Shown one piece after another: positions 37,582 through 48,122 of a stretch of 64,000 nt of DNA (position 1 is the first letter of the stretch; each line of letters begins with the position of its first letter). The translations under genes were made by a program, and so were the position numbers. The notes below the pieces were generated by a model. It worked only from the letters and a program-made list of their open reading frames with translations, searched no databases and had not been told where the DNA came from. The stretch is from Cupriavidus malaysiensis (GTDB lineage: Bacteria; Pseudomonadota; Gammaproteobacteria; Burkholderiales; Burkholderiaceae): contig NZ_CP017754.1 of the NCBI RefSeq assembly GCF_001854325.1, positions 2,294,001-2,358,000 on the forward strand, in the 5' to 3' direction.

Positions 37582-37940
37582 ATGCCTGCCTGGAACCGAA
37601 GATCTTGCTGATGGCAGCGGAACCACCCCTCCACTGACGCGCCGGCGTCATGCGGCGGATGGCTGACCCGGGGGGGGGGGCGCGGATGGGCGCTACCCCC
37701 GGGCCAGCGGGATCTGCACGAACACCACGATCCGAGCCGGCCCGAACCTGGCGCGAACCGGGCAAGGTGCTCCTTGCGATCCATCCTGGCCAAGGGTTTT
37801 CCCTTGGGGCCGCGAGCGCTTGCCTGCCGTGTCGCCGCACCGCAGCAGAAGAAACCAACCTTTTGTCGGGGTGGTCGTGGCGGGTCCGCCTGCTCAAATT
37901 CTCCTGGCGCGCGAGCCGCGCGCGAACAGGAGACAAAGCT
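37582..37940. promoter_or_regulatory. Upstream region of the dehydrogenase cluster with an 11-G tract
   Basis: This 359-bp stretch has no gene. An uninterrupted run of 11 G lies at 37670-37680. The region should contain the promoter for the operon starting at 37941. AGGAGA at 37927-37932 is the ribosome-binding site of the first dehydrogenase. A long frame from 37650 that joins the dehydrogenase is Arg/Pro-rich and is rejected as its N-terminus. Confidence 0.4.
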
Positions 37941-38702
37941 ATGAACGAGCTGCAGGGCCGAAGAGCCCTAGTGACGGGTGCCGCGCAAGGCCTGGGTTTG
38001 GCCATTGCCCGCCTGTTCGTCGAGCGTGGCGCGCAGGTCATGCTTGCCGACATCGACGAAGCCGGAGCCGCCCGGGCCGCGGACGAACTCGGCGCCCATG
38101 CCCGCGCGGTGCGCTGCGACGTGACCTGCGCGGCTGACTTCAGCGCCGCCGTCGAGGCCGCCACGCAGGCTTTCGGCGGCATGGATACGCTGGTCAACAA
38201 CGCCGGCATCGAGATCGTCAAGCCGCTGCTCGACCACACCGAGGAAGAGTTCCACCGGATGATGAGTATCAACGTGCTGGGCGTGTTTCTCGGCATGAGG
38301 CACTCGCTCGGTGCGCTGGTGGCGTCGGGGCGCGGCTCGGTGGTCAATATCTCTTCACTGGCCGGCATCAATGGCGTGCCCCTGTTCGGCCTCTATGCGG
38401 CGTCGAAGGCGGCCGTGCTGCAACTCACCCGTACCGCCGCCGCCGAACTCAAGCAGGCTGGCGTGCGCGTCAATGCCGTGTGCCCGGGTTTCGTCAACAC
38501 CGCCATGGTCGATCGCCTGATCCCCAAGGTCGAGGCTGCCGTGGGGGTTCCGTTCGACGCCCTGGTGGCGGCCAAGCAAGGCCGCCTGGGCACCGCACAG
38601 GAGGTTGCCGAGATGACGGCCTTCCTCGCCTCCGACGCCGCCAGCTGGACGACTGGCTCCCACTACATTCTGGACGGCGGCTTGTCCGCTGGATTGCTAT
38701 GA
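37941..38702 (+). CDS. Short-chain dehydrogenase/reductase (first of pair)
   Basis: The 253-residue protein has the NAD(P)-binding TGAAQGLG at 12-19, LADIDEAG at the end of strand 2 (an Asp favouring NAD), NNAGIEIVKP, the catalytic Ser in SSLAGINGV and YAASK at 152-156, and ends SHYILDGGLSAGLL. It is a classical SDR of the alcohol dehydrogenase/3-ketoacyl reductase type. The ATG at 37941 has a strong AGGAGA. Its stop overlaps the second SDR by 4 bp, so the two are coupled. A role in oxidising a ring or side-chain alcohol of a carbon source is inferred from the cluster. Confidence 0.93.
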   Translation: MNELQGRRALVTGAAQGLGLAIARLFVERGAQVMLADIDEAGAARAADELGAHARAVRCDVTCAADFSAAVEAATQAFGGMDTLVNNAGIEIVKPLLDHTEEEFHRMMSINVLGVFLGMRHSLGALVASGRGSVVNISSLAGINGVPLFGLYAASKAAVLQLTRTAAAELKQAGVRVNAVCPGFVNTAMVDRLIPKVEAAVGVPFDALVAAKQGRLGTAQEVAEMTAFLASDAASWTTGSHYILDGGLSAGLL

Positions 38703-39466
38703 ACAGGAAGCTGCTGCAGGACAAGGTCGCCATCGTCACCGGTGCCGGGCGCGGGCTGGGCGAGGCCGTGGCACGGGCCTATGCGGCGGAGGGCGCCAGG
38801 GTGGTGGTTTCCGACATCGATGCGCAGGCGGCGCGCCAGGTGGCCGATTCGCTGGCGGGTGCCGTCGCGGTGCCCTGCGACGTGCGCGTGCCCGCACAGG
38901 TGGAGGCGCTGGTGGCGGAAGCCGTGCGGCTGCACGGCCGCCTCGACATCATGGTCCCCAATGCCGGCATTGCCCGGGTCGCGCCGCTGGTCGCCACCAG
39001 CTACGCCGACTGGCGCGAGGTCACCTCGGTCAACCTGGACGGCGTGTTCCTGTGCATCCGGTATGCGGCGCCGGCCATCATCGCCGCGGGCGGTGGAAGC
39101 ATCATCAATATGGCGTCGGTGACGGCCAAGGCGGCCTGCGCGCTGATCGGCAGCTATGCGGCGGCCAAGGCGGGCGTGGTGTCTCTCACGCAGACGGCGG
39201 CGGTGGAACTGCGCGCCCACAACGTGCGCGTCAATGCGATCCTGCCCGGCTTCATCGACACCGAGCTGGTGACCTCGCACATCGCCGAATTCGAGGCGCA
39301 GCTCAAGCTGCCCGACTTCGGCGCGGTGGTGAGGCAGCGGCAGGGCCGCTACGGCAGGGTGGAGGAGGTGGCCGCTCTGGCGGTCTTCCTTGCCTCGGAT
39401 CGCTCGAGCTTTTCCAATGGCAGCGGCTTCGTGCTGGACGGCGGCGTCAGCTCGTCGCTGCTCTGA
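38699..39466 (+). CDS. Short-chain dehydrogenase/reductase (second of pair)
   Basis: The 255-residue SDR has TGAGRGLG at 14-21, VVSDIDAQAA after strand 2 (NAD preference), PNAGIARVAPL where NNAG is usual, MASVTAKAA with the catalytic Ser, and YAAAK at 153-157. The replacement of the first Asn of NNAG by Pro is a mild deviation; the second Asn is kept. The start overlaps the previous stop (ATGA). The paralogous pair suggests sequential oxidations or a heteromeric enzyme. Confidence 0.93.
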   Translation: MNRKLLQDKVAIVTGAGRGLGEAVARAYAAEGARVVVSDIDAQAARQVADSLAGAVAVPCDVRVPAQVEALVAEAVRLHGRLDIMVPNAGIARVAPLVATSYADWREVTSVNLDGVFLCIRYAAPAIIAAGGGSIINMASVTAKAACALIGSYAAAKAGVVSLTQTAAVELRAHNVRVNAILPGFIDTELVTSHIAEFEAQLKLPDFGAVVRQRQGRYGRVEEVAALAVFLASDRSSFSNGSGFVLDGGVSSSLL

Positions 39467-39493
39467 ACCATCGCTATCCAGGAGACATTCAAT

Positions 39494-40621
39494 ATGAGCA
39501 AGAAGCCTGTCGTCGTCTATGGCGCCTCCGGCTACACCGGGCGCCTGGTATGCGAATACCTGCGGGAGTACCAGATACCCTTCATCGCCGCGGGGCGCAG
39601 CGCCGAGAGGATCGAGGCGGCCATGAAGTCCCATGTGCCCGGCATCGAGACCGCCAGCTATGAGGTGGCGGAGGTGGCCCATACCGTGCCCGCGCTGACC
39701 GAGCTCTTCCGCGGCGCTGCGGTCGTGCTCAACACCGTGGGGCCGTTCGCCAGGTTCGGCACCGAGGTGGTCGAGGCCTGCCTCGCGGCCGGCTGCCACT
39801 ACACCGACACCACCGGCGAGCAGGACTGGCTGATCACGCTCGACGAGCGCTTCGGCGCCAGGTTCGAGGCCGCCGGCCTGCTGCTCTCGCCCGGCCTGGC
39901 GCAGATGTACACCACCGGTGAGATCGCCGCGCAGTTGTGCCTGGAGACGCCGGGACTGGACACGCTCGACATCGCGGTGTTCTGGGGCGGCAGCCCGACC
40001 ATCGCCTCCACCCAGACCATCCTGGTCAATGCGGCCACCTCCAAGGCCTTCTACCTGGAACAGAACCGGTACGTGGAATGGCAGCCGGATGCGGGCCTGT
40101 ACCACCTGTCGATCCCCGGCCAGCACGAGGCGGCGCTTGCCCTGCCCTGGGGAGGGACCTCGCATCCGGTGTGGTTCAAGCGCGATCCGCGCGTGGCGAA
40201 CGTCAAGGTGCTGGGCGGCGTCTTCAACAAGGCCCTGATGCAGGGCGTGCCGCAGATCGTGGCGGCGGCCATCCAGGCCACGGAAGGCATGGCCGACGAC
40301 GAGCGCCATGCGGCGCTGGTCAAGACCGCCTCCAGCGTGATGAACACCATGCCGCCGCGCGAGAATCCCCGTATCAACAAGTCGGTCGACTCGGTGCATG
40401 CTTCCGGTCCGCTGGGGCGTGTGCACTGCGTGATCTTCGGCAACTGCAACTACAAGCAGACCGGCTTGTTGCAGGCCCATGCGGCGGCTTCGCTGCTGCA
40501 GCAGGCGCCGCGCCGCGCGGGGCTTGCCTCCGGCTGCCAGGCATTCGGGCACCGCGAGTTGCTTGGTACGCTGCGCAGCTTCGGGCTGGTGCAGGAGCCC
40601 GTCATCACGCGCATGGGCTGA
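39494..40621 (+). CDS. Saccharopine-dehydrogenase-like NAD(P)-binding reductase
   Basis: The 375-residue protein starts MSKKPVVVYGASGYTGRLVC, a Rossmann GxSGxxG nucleotide site, and continues with IPFIAAGRSAERIEA, VVLNTVGPFARFGTEVVEAC and CHYTDTTGEQDW. These blocks are shared by the saccharopine dehydrogenase NADP-binding family that includes trans-acting enoyl reductases. The C-terminal half (WGGSPTIASTQTILVNAATS, FNKALMQGVPQIVAAA) is less familiar. AGGAG at 39480-39484 precedes the ATG. It sits between the SDR pair and an acyl-CoA ligase, so it probably reduces or oxidises an intermediate of the same pathway; lysine metabolism is unlikely. Confidence 0.82.
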   Translation: MSKKPVVVYGASGYTGRLVCEYLREYQIPFIAAGRSAERIEAAMKSHVPGIETASYEVAEVAHTVPALTELFRGAAVVLNTVGPFARFGTEVVEACLAAGCHYTDTTGEQDWLITLDERFGARFEAAGLLLSPGLAQMYTTGEIAAQLCLETPGLDTLDIAVFWGGSPTIASTQTILVNAATSKAFYLEQNRYVEWQPDAGLYHLSIPGQHEAALALPWGGTSHPVWFKRDPRVANVKVLGGVFNKALMQGVPQIVAAAIQATEGMADDERHAALVKTASSVMNTMPPRENPRINKSVDSVHASGPLGRVHCVIFGNCNYKQTGLLQAHAAASLLQQAPRRAGLASGCQAFGHRELLGTLRSFGLVQEPVITRMG

Positions 40622-40624
40622 GCC

Positions 40625-42163
40625 ATGCGACTGGTCGACTATCTCGACAAGGGCGCCCAGCTGGGCGCCGACGCGCCCTGTCTCACGATGGGGGAGACCG
40701 AGCTGAGCTACGCGCAGGTACAGCGCATCAGCTGGCGCGTGGCGCGTGGCCTGCAGCGCGCCGGCATCCGGCCGGGCGACAAGGTGGCGGTGTTGTCCGG
40801 CAATGACGCTTACGCCTTCTCGGCGGTGTTCGGCATCTCGCGCGCGGGCTGTGTGTGGTGTCCTGTCAATCCACGCAATGAGGCGGGTGAAAATGCCTTC
40901 GTGCTCGATGCCTTCGATTGTGCCTGCCTGGTGTTCCACGGCAGCTATGCCCCCATGGTCGAGCAGATGCGCGCGCAGCTTTCCAAGCTGCGCGTGCTCG
41001 TCTGCCTGGACCGGCCACAGCCGTTCGCGCCATCGTTGGGGGAATGGCTGGACGGGCTGGACGAGCAGCCGTTCGACGTCGCACCGCCGGACGATCTGGC
41101 GATGATCGCGGGCACGGGCGGCACCACCGGCCGGCCCAAGGGGGTAATGCTCTCCGGCCGCAACCTGGAGACCATGTCGGCACTCACGCTGATGGGCTAT
41201 CCCTTCCCGGCGCGGCCGTGCTACCTCGCGCTGGCACCGCTCACCCACGCGGCCGGCGTGCTGTGCCTGCCGGTGATGACACTGGGCGGCCGCATCGTGA
41301 TCATGCCCAAGCCGGACCTGGGCGAATTCCTGGCGCTGATCGAGCGCTACCGGGTCACGCACACCTTCCTGCCGCCCACGCTGATCTACATGCTGCTGGA
41401 GCACGAGAAACTGGCCACTACGCGGCTCGATTCGCTGCAGTGCTTCTGGTATGGCGCGGCGCCCATCGCGGCGGCCCGGCTGGAGGAGGCGCTGGAGAAG
41501 ATCGGCCCGGTGATGGCCCAGCTGTTCGGCCAGACCGAGGCACCGATGATGATCTCGATGATGCCGCCGCGCGAGCATTTCCACGCGGACGGCACGGTGG
41601 CGCGCCGGCGCCTGTCGTCGGCCGGCCGGCCCGGTCCGCTGGTCCAGGTGGCCACGATGAACGACGCCGGCGAGTTGCTGCCTGCGGGCGAGCGCGGCGA
41701 GATCGTGGTGCGTTCGTCGCTGGTGATGGCCGGCTACTACAAGGATCCGGCGGCCACGGCGGAGGCGTCCCGCTTCGGCTGGCACCACACCGGCGATATC
41801 GGCTACCTGGACGAGGACGGCTACCTCTATATCGTCGATCGCGCCAAGGACATGATCATCACCGGCGGCTTCAACGTCTACTCCGTGGAGGTTGAAGCCG
41901 TGCTGATGGAGCACCCGGGGGTGCAGGACAGTGCGGTGATCGGCCTGCCCGACGACAAGTGGGGTGAGCGCGTGGTGGCGGTGCTGCAGCCGCGTCCGGG
42001 CTGCACGCTGGCTGCGGAGGAAGTCATCGCCTTCGTCAAATCGCGCATCGGCAGCGTCAAGGCGCCCAAGCAGGTGGAGTTCTGGACCGACCTGCCACGC
42101 TCCAAGGTGGGCAAGGTGATCAAGAAGGAGGTACGTGCTACGCTACTCGGCAAGGATGACTAG
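40625..42163 (+). CDS. AMP-forming acyl-CoA synthetase/ligase
   Basis: The 512-residue protein is an ANL-superfamily ligase. It has the phosphate-binding loop IAGTGGTTGRPKG around residues 160-172, FWYGAAPIAAARLEEALEK, FGQTEAPMMISMMPP, the hinge HHTGDIGYLDEDGYLYIVDR, KDMIITGGFNVYSVEVE and the catalytic Lys near the end in RSKVGKVIKKE. It activates a carboxylic acid to its CoA thioester through an acyl-adenylate. The substrate is not evident; medium-chain or aromatic acids are possible. It starts 3 bp after the preceding stop. Confidence 0.93.
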   Translation: MRLVDYLDKGAQLGADAPCLTMGETELSYAQVQRISWRVARGLQRAGIRPGDKVAVLSGNDAYAFSAVFGISRAGCVWCPVNPRNEAGENAFVLDAFDCACLVFHGSYAPMVEQMRAQLSKLRVLVCLDRPQPFAPSLGEWLDGLDEQPFDVAPPDDLAMIAGTGGTTGRPKGVMLSGRNLETMSALTLMGYPFPARPCYLALAPLTHAAGVLCLPVMTLGGRIVIMPKPDLGEFLALIERYRVTHTFLPPTLIYMLLEHEKLATTRLDSLQCFWYGAAPIAAARLEEALEKIGPVMAQLFGQTEAPMMISMMPPREHFHADGTVARRRLSSAGRPGPLVQVATMNDAGELLPAGERGEIVVRSSLVMAGYYKDPAATAEASRFGWHHTGDIGYLDEDGYLYIVDRAKDMIITGGFNVYSVEVEAVLMEHPGVQDSAVIGLPDDKWGERVVAVLQPRPGCTLAAEEVIAFVKSRIGSVKAPKQVEFWTDLPRSKVGKVIKKEVRATLLGKDD

Positions 42164-42300
42164 GTATGGGCGAACCAGCGCGGGGCACGCGGCCGGGCCC
42201 GCCGTCCGACCCGGTCCCGGTGGCGCATGCACCGTCATGCCCGCCCGGCCGGATCGCGCCGGGCGCCGAGAAGAAGGCAGCGTGGAGGGCGGAGACAGGG

Positions 42301-45102
42301 ATGGCCAGGTCCAATCGATCGTCGGGCGCCGCCACGGCGCCGGCTGCCGTGCTGGTGGAGTCGCGCCTCGCGCCGCCGCAGCTTTCGGCCGTGCTGCTCG
42401 CGCGTCCCGGCTTGTCCGCGCTGCTGCATACCGGCCTGGGAAAACGGCTGTTGAGCGTCACGGCGCCGGCGGGCTACGGCAAGACCACCGCGCTGGCGCA
42501 GTTCGTGGCACAAGCCGGGCAGCTCGGCGTCATGGCCGCCTGGCTCAGCCTGGAAGAAGAGGACAACGATCCGCTGATCTTCTTCCGCTATCTTGCTGCC
42601 GCGCTGCACCATGCCGATGCGCGGCTGGGCCGAAGCGTGCTGGCGCAGACCGCCGGTGGCAGCCTGGCATCGACCGACGCCATCGTGGCATCCCTGCTCA
42701 GCGACCTGGGCGGCGTGGACGGCCGCCTGCTGCTGGTGCTCGACGACTTCCATGTGTTGCGGCATGAGGGTTTGCACCGGCAGGTGGAATGGCTCGTGGC
42801 CCATCTCCCGCCCAATATCGGCGTGGCGATCGCGAGCCGTACGCGCCTGCCCTTGTCGCTCAGCTCCTGGCGGGTGCGCAACCAGCTGCTCGAACTCGAT
42901 GCCGCTCACTTCGGCCTGGGCTTCGACGAGGCTGCCGACTTCGTCGGCCTCGTCAGCGGCGCGCCGCTCGACCGCGCGCAGGTCGAGACGTTGCACAGCC
43001 GTACCGAGGGCTGGATCGCGGGCCTGCAGCTGGCCTCGCTGGCGCTGCGCGAAAGCGGCGACCGGGGCGCCTTCCTGCGCGATTTCTCCGGCACCGATCG
43101 CGATATCACCGACTACCTGGGCGAGCACGTGCTCGACAGCCTGCAGCCCGGGCTGCGCGACTTCCTGCTCGATACCGCGGGGCTCGAACGCTTCTCCGCC
43201 GAGCTGTGCGATGAGGTGCTGTCCCGCAGCGACAGCCGGGCCATGCTGGCCGAGGTGCAGGCCCGCAATCTTTTCCTGTCGGGCCTCGATCGAAGCCGCA
43301 CCTGGTTTCGCTACCATCACCTGTTCGCCGACTATCTGCGCGGGCGCAGCCGCGAGCGCCCGGCGGAGGGGAACCGCATCATCAGCCTGCGCGCCAGCGC
43401 CTGGTTCCAGCGCCATGGGCTGCTGCGCGAGGCGATCCGCTATGCCTTCGATGGCCAGGATCTCGAGCGCGCGGCCGACCTGGTGGCCGCGTTCTCAGCC
43501 GAACTGGTGCAGCACCGCGGCGAACACGCGACCCTGCTCGGCTGGCTGGCGCGACTGCCGCAGCAGCTGGTGCATGCGCGGCCGAAGATCCGCGTCGGCC
43601 ACGCGTGGTCGCTGGTGCTGACGCGCCGCTATCCGGAGGCCGAGTATGAGTTGCGCGCGCTGGAGCATGCCTGTCAGGACAGCGGCGACGACGAACTGCG
43701 CAGCATGGTCGACATGATCCGCTGCGTGTACTGGGCCCACGTCGGCGAGCCCTTGCAGGCCAAGGCCAGCAGCGAACTGTGGCTCAAATCCTGGCCGCGC
43801 GCGGATGCCTTCTGCACCGGCGTGGTGGCCAATGTGCTTGCCAGCGGCTGTTGCGTCACCGACGCCTTCGACGAGGGCGAGCAGGCCTTGGCCATCGCGC
43901 GCCGTTCCTTCGGCGAGACGCAGGCCGACTACGGCCTCGCCTGGGTGGCCGCGCTAGGGGTGATGCTGGCGATGCGGCGCGGCGACTACCACGAGGCGAT
44001 GGCACGGGCCCGGAGCGGCATGGCCGTGGTCGAGCGCAGCCTGGGGCTGGCTTCCTACGCAGGGTCGATGCTGGCACTGCTGGCGGCCGAGGTCTGCTAC
44101 GAGCAGGACGACCTGGCTGCTGCCCAGGCCTTCCTGGACGTGGGCCTGCCCTATATCGACGACCACGGACTGATCGAGATGACGACCGCGGGATACCTCA
44201 CGCGGGCGCGCCTGCTCAGGCTGCGAGGGGAGATGGCGCAGGCCGATGGCTGCCTGCTCGAGGGCGAGTCGCTCGGGCACCGGCTCAAGCTGCCGCGGCT
44301 CGCGCTGATGCTTTCCGCCGAGCGCTGCGCGCTGCGCCTGCAGGCCGGTTCGATCGAGGAAGCACAGAAGCTCGCGCGTTCCTATGGCCTGCTTGGCTAC
44401 GGTGCGGGCATGCAGGTCCAGGCGGCACCGAACGAGGAGGACAGCGTCCACCTGGTTCAGCTGCGCCTGCGCATGGCGGCCGCCGAGCCGGGTGGCGGCG
44501 GCGCTGTGAGCGGTGCCCTCAACGATGCGCTGCGGCGGGCCCTGCGCGACCATCATCGCGCCCAGGTGGCGCGCCTGCAGGTGCTCAAGGCGGTGAACCA
44601 GCAGCGCGCGCAGGAAGGGGCGCAGGCCCTGCGCACGCTGGACGAGGCGCTCGACCATGCCGCGTGCTGCGGCCTGCTGCGCAGCGTGGTCGACGGCGAT
44701 CCGGTGGTGCTGGACATGATCGAGGCCATCCGGGCCAACCGCGGAGAGCGGCATGTCGAGGGCCGGGGACAAGCGCCCGATGCTTACCTGGAGCGCCTGC
44801 TGTCTGCTGGAGGCAGAAGGCTCCAGCCAAGCCTGTCCGGTGCGCCGGGCGCCGGTGCCGAGTCGGCCCAGGTGGAACGGTCGGGCGAGCGGCTGGGCGA
44901 GCGCCTGACCGAGCGCCTGACCGAGCGCGAACTCAGGATCCTGCGCTTGCTCAAGAGCGGTCTGGGCAACCGGGAACTGGCGCAGAGCCTCTTCGTCTCG
45001 GAGGCGACCGTGAAATGGCACCTGCACAATATCTTCGCCAAGCTCGGGGTGAAGAACCGCACCAGCGCGCTGGCGCGCGCCCAGCAGAAGTCCCTGCTGT
45101 GA
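42301..45102 (+). CDS. MalT-like LuxR-family transcriptional regulator (LAL type)
   Basis: From the ATG at 42301 (GGAGACAGG upstream) the protein has 933 residues. It has a Walker A APAGYGKTT at 55-63 and an LVLDDFHVL Walker B, the MalT-type linker RNLFLSGLDRSRTWFRYHHL (in part) with LFADYL, a long helical/TPR-like region, and a C-terminal LuxR helix-turn-helix LTERELRILRLLKSGLGNRE with SEATVKWHLHNIFAKLGVKN. An earlier ATG at 42166 would add 45 Pro/Arg-rich residues. Such large ATP-dependent activators sense an inducer through the TPR region. Its place at the end of the cluster, in the same direction, suggests it controls these genes. Confidence 0.92.
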   Translation: MARSNRSSGAATAPAAVLVESRLAPPQLSAVLLARPGLSALLHTGLGKRLLSVTAPAGYGKTTALAQFVAQAGQLGVMAAWLSLEEEDNDPLIFFRYLAAALHHADARLGRSVLAQTAGGSLASTDAIVASLLSDLGGVDGRLLLVLDDFHVLRHEGLHRQVEWLVAHLPPNIGVAIASRTRLPLSLSSWRVRNQLLELDAAHFGLGFDEAADFVGLVSGAPLDRAQVETLHSRTEGWIAGLQLASLALRESGDRGAFLRDFSGTDRDITDYLGEHVLDSLQPGLRDFLLDTAGLERFSAELCDEVLSRSDSRAMLAEVQARNLFLSGLDRSRTWFRYHHLFADYLRGRSRERPAEGNRIISLRASAWFQRHGLLREAIRYAFDGQDLERAADLVAAFSAELVQHRGEHATLLGWLARLPQQLVHARPKIRVGHAWSLVLTRRYPEAEYELRALEHACQDSGDDELRSMVDMIRCVYWAHVGEPLQAKASSELWLKSWPRADAFCTGVVANVLASGCCVTDAFDEGEQALAIARRSFGETQADYGLAWVAALGVMLAMRRGDYHEAMARARSGMAVVERSLGLASYAGSMLALLAAEVCYEQDDLAAAQAFLDVGLPYIDDHGLIEMTTAGYLTRARLLRLRGEMAQADGCLLEGESLGHRLKLPRLALMLSAERCALRLQAGSIEEAQKLARSYGLLGYGAGMQVQAAPNEEDSVHLVQLRLRMAAAEPGGGGAVSGALNDALRRALRDHHRAQVARLQVLKAVNQQRAQEGAQALRTLDEALDHAACCGLLRSVVDGDPVVLDMIEAIRANRGERHVEGRGQAPDAYLERLLSAGGRRLQPSLSGAPGAGAESAQVERSGERLGERLTERLTERELRILRLLKSGLGNRELAQSLFVSEATVKWHLHNIFAKLGVKNRTSALARAQQKSLL

Positions 45103-45176
45103 GTCGCGCCGGCGTCCGCGCGCCGGGCGCGCCTTAGCGCAGTCACCAGAGCGCAGCCGCCGCGCCGCTTGCGGTC

Positions 45177-47264
<2,088 letters not shown>

Positions 47265-47460
47265 TGGGGTGTCTCCTGTCGTGCCGCTTGGCGCGGTCAT
47301 CTTTTGCGGCAGGTCGAGCCCCGCCGATCGCCACATCCTAACGCGTCCGGCGCGCAAGGTGGCCAGCTGGCAAGAAGCAAGATGCGCGCCGGCGCGCGCA
47401 GGCGGCGCGCGGGAGACATCGGCGGCGCCTGGCGCGGCGCATGCGCCGCTCCGACCGTTC

Positions 47461-47495
47461 GAAAACGAGACGGCCGTCCGGAATCCGGACGGCCG
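47461..47495 (-). terminator. Intrinsic terminator of the acxABC operon
   Basis: CGGCCGTCCGGA (47471-47482) and TCCGGACGGCCG (47484-47495) form a 12-bp perfect inverted repeat. Read on the minus strand it is followed by TCTCGTTTTC (47470-47461), a T-rich tail. It starts 36 bp after the acxC stop and separates the carboxylase genes from acxR. Confidence 0.85.
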
Positions 47496-47530
47496 GAGCA
47501 GCACCGGGGCCGCTCGTCGGCCCCCTGCCT

Positions 47531-48037
47531 TCAGTCCGCCCGTTGCGGCACGGGCAGGCCCAGCCAGTCGCCATAGAAGGCTTCGATGTCCGGCTCGAAG
47601 TCATGGATCACCGGGTACCACGGTGTCGGCGCCTCGACGTCGTGCATGGTGCCGCATTCGGGGCAGTAGTACTCGCGGTAAACCTGCCAGTTGGTGTCCG
47701 GCGCCATCAGGTGCGGGTAGACCTCGGCCATGGCCTCGGCGCTCTCGCGCACATAGATATTCGCGTGCAGCTTCCAGTTCTCCCGGTAGTCGCAGAACAC
47801 ATGGCCGCAGTCGCACTGGGTGACCCATTTCCTGGTCTTGGCCTGCTGCACGATGAACATATGAGGGCTCAACGGCAGCACGATGCGGTCCGCCCAGTCC
47901 AGCTTGCGCTGGAGGGCCTCCACGTACATCTGGAAGCGCTCGGCGTCCTTGGGCATCGACAGCATGCGCAGCGTGGTGTCCCAGTCGAGCTTGCCGTCGA
48001 CCAGGTTCTTGATCTGTTCCTTGGTGTAGGTAGACAT
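47531..48037 (-). CDS. acxC: Acetone carboxylase gamma subunit
   Basis: The 168-residue protein matches the small subunit of acetone carboxylase in length and motifs: YTKEQIKNLVDGKLDWD at the start, CDCGHVFCDYRENWKLHA with clustered cysteines, and YYCPECGTMHDVEAPTPW. The Cys pairs likely bind a metal. Acetone carboxylase converts acetone and bicarbonate to acetoacetate with ATP hydrolysis to AMP and two phosphates, in an alpha2-beta2-gamma2 complex. The gene follows acxB after an 85-bp gap with repeats and a hairpin. AAGGAA serves as ribosome-binding site. Confidence 0.95.
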   Translation of the reverse strand: MSTYTKEQIKNLVDGKLDWDTTLRMLSMPKDAERFQMYVEALQRKLDWADRIVLPLSPHMFIVQQAKTRKWVTQCDCGHVFCDYRENWKLHANIYVRESAEAMAEVYPHLMAPDTNWQVYREYYCPECGTMHDVEAPTPWYPVIHDFEPDIEAFYGDWLGLPVPQRAD

Positions 48038-48051
48038 GATGCGTGTTCCTT

Positions 48052-48117
48052 TTCGTCGTTTCCGTTCGTCGTATCCGTTCGTCGCTTCGGTTCGTGCCGG
48101 CGGCCGCCGCCGCCGGC
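48052..48117. repeat. Tandem 13-bp repeat plus hairpin between acxB and acxC
   Basis: Three 13-bp units lie head to tail: TTCGTCGTTTCCG (48052-48064), TTCGTCGTATCCG (48065-48077) and TTCGTCGCTTCGG (48078-48090). Next to them GCCGGCGGC (48096-48104) pairs with GCCGCCGGC (48109-48117), a 9-bp stem with 4-nt loop. On the transcript the hairpin comes first, then the repeats, then the acxC start. Confidence 0.7.
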
Positions 48118-48122
48118 CGCCT

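Noticed and set aside
37650..37940. 97-codon N-terminal extension of the first SDR
   Set aside because: It is Arg/Pro-rich, has no family similarity and crosses the G11 tract, whereas the ATG at 37941 has a strong ribosome-binding site and gives the standard SDR length.
38663..41914. 1083-codon minus-strand frame opposite the SDR/ligase cluster
   Set aside because: It is an antisense shadow of four clear genes; composition (Arg, His, Gln, Gly) is that of reversed GC-rich codons and no motif is recognisable.
42166..42300. 45-codon N-terminal extension of the LuxR regulator
   Set aside because: The start lies 2 bp after the ligase stop, which is tempting, but the segment is Pro/Arg/Ala-rich and the ATG at 42301 has a better Shine-Dalgarno.
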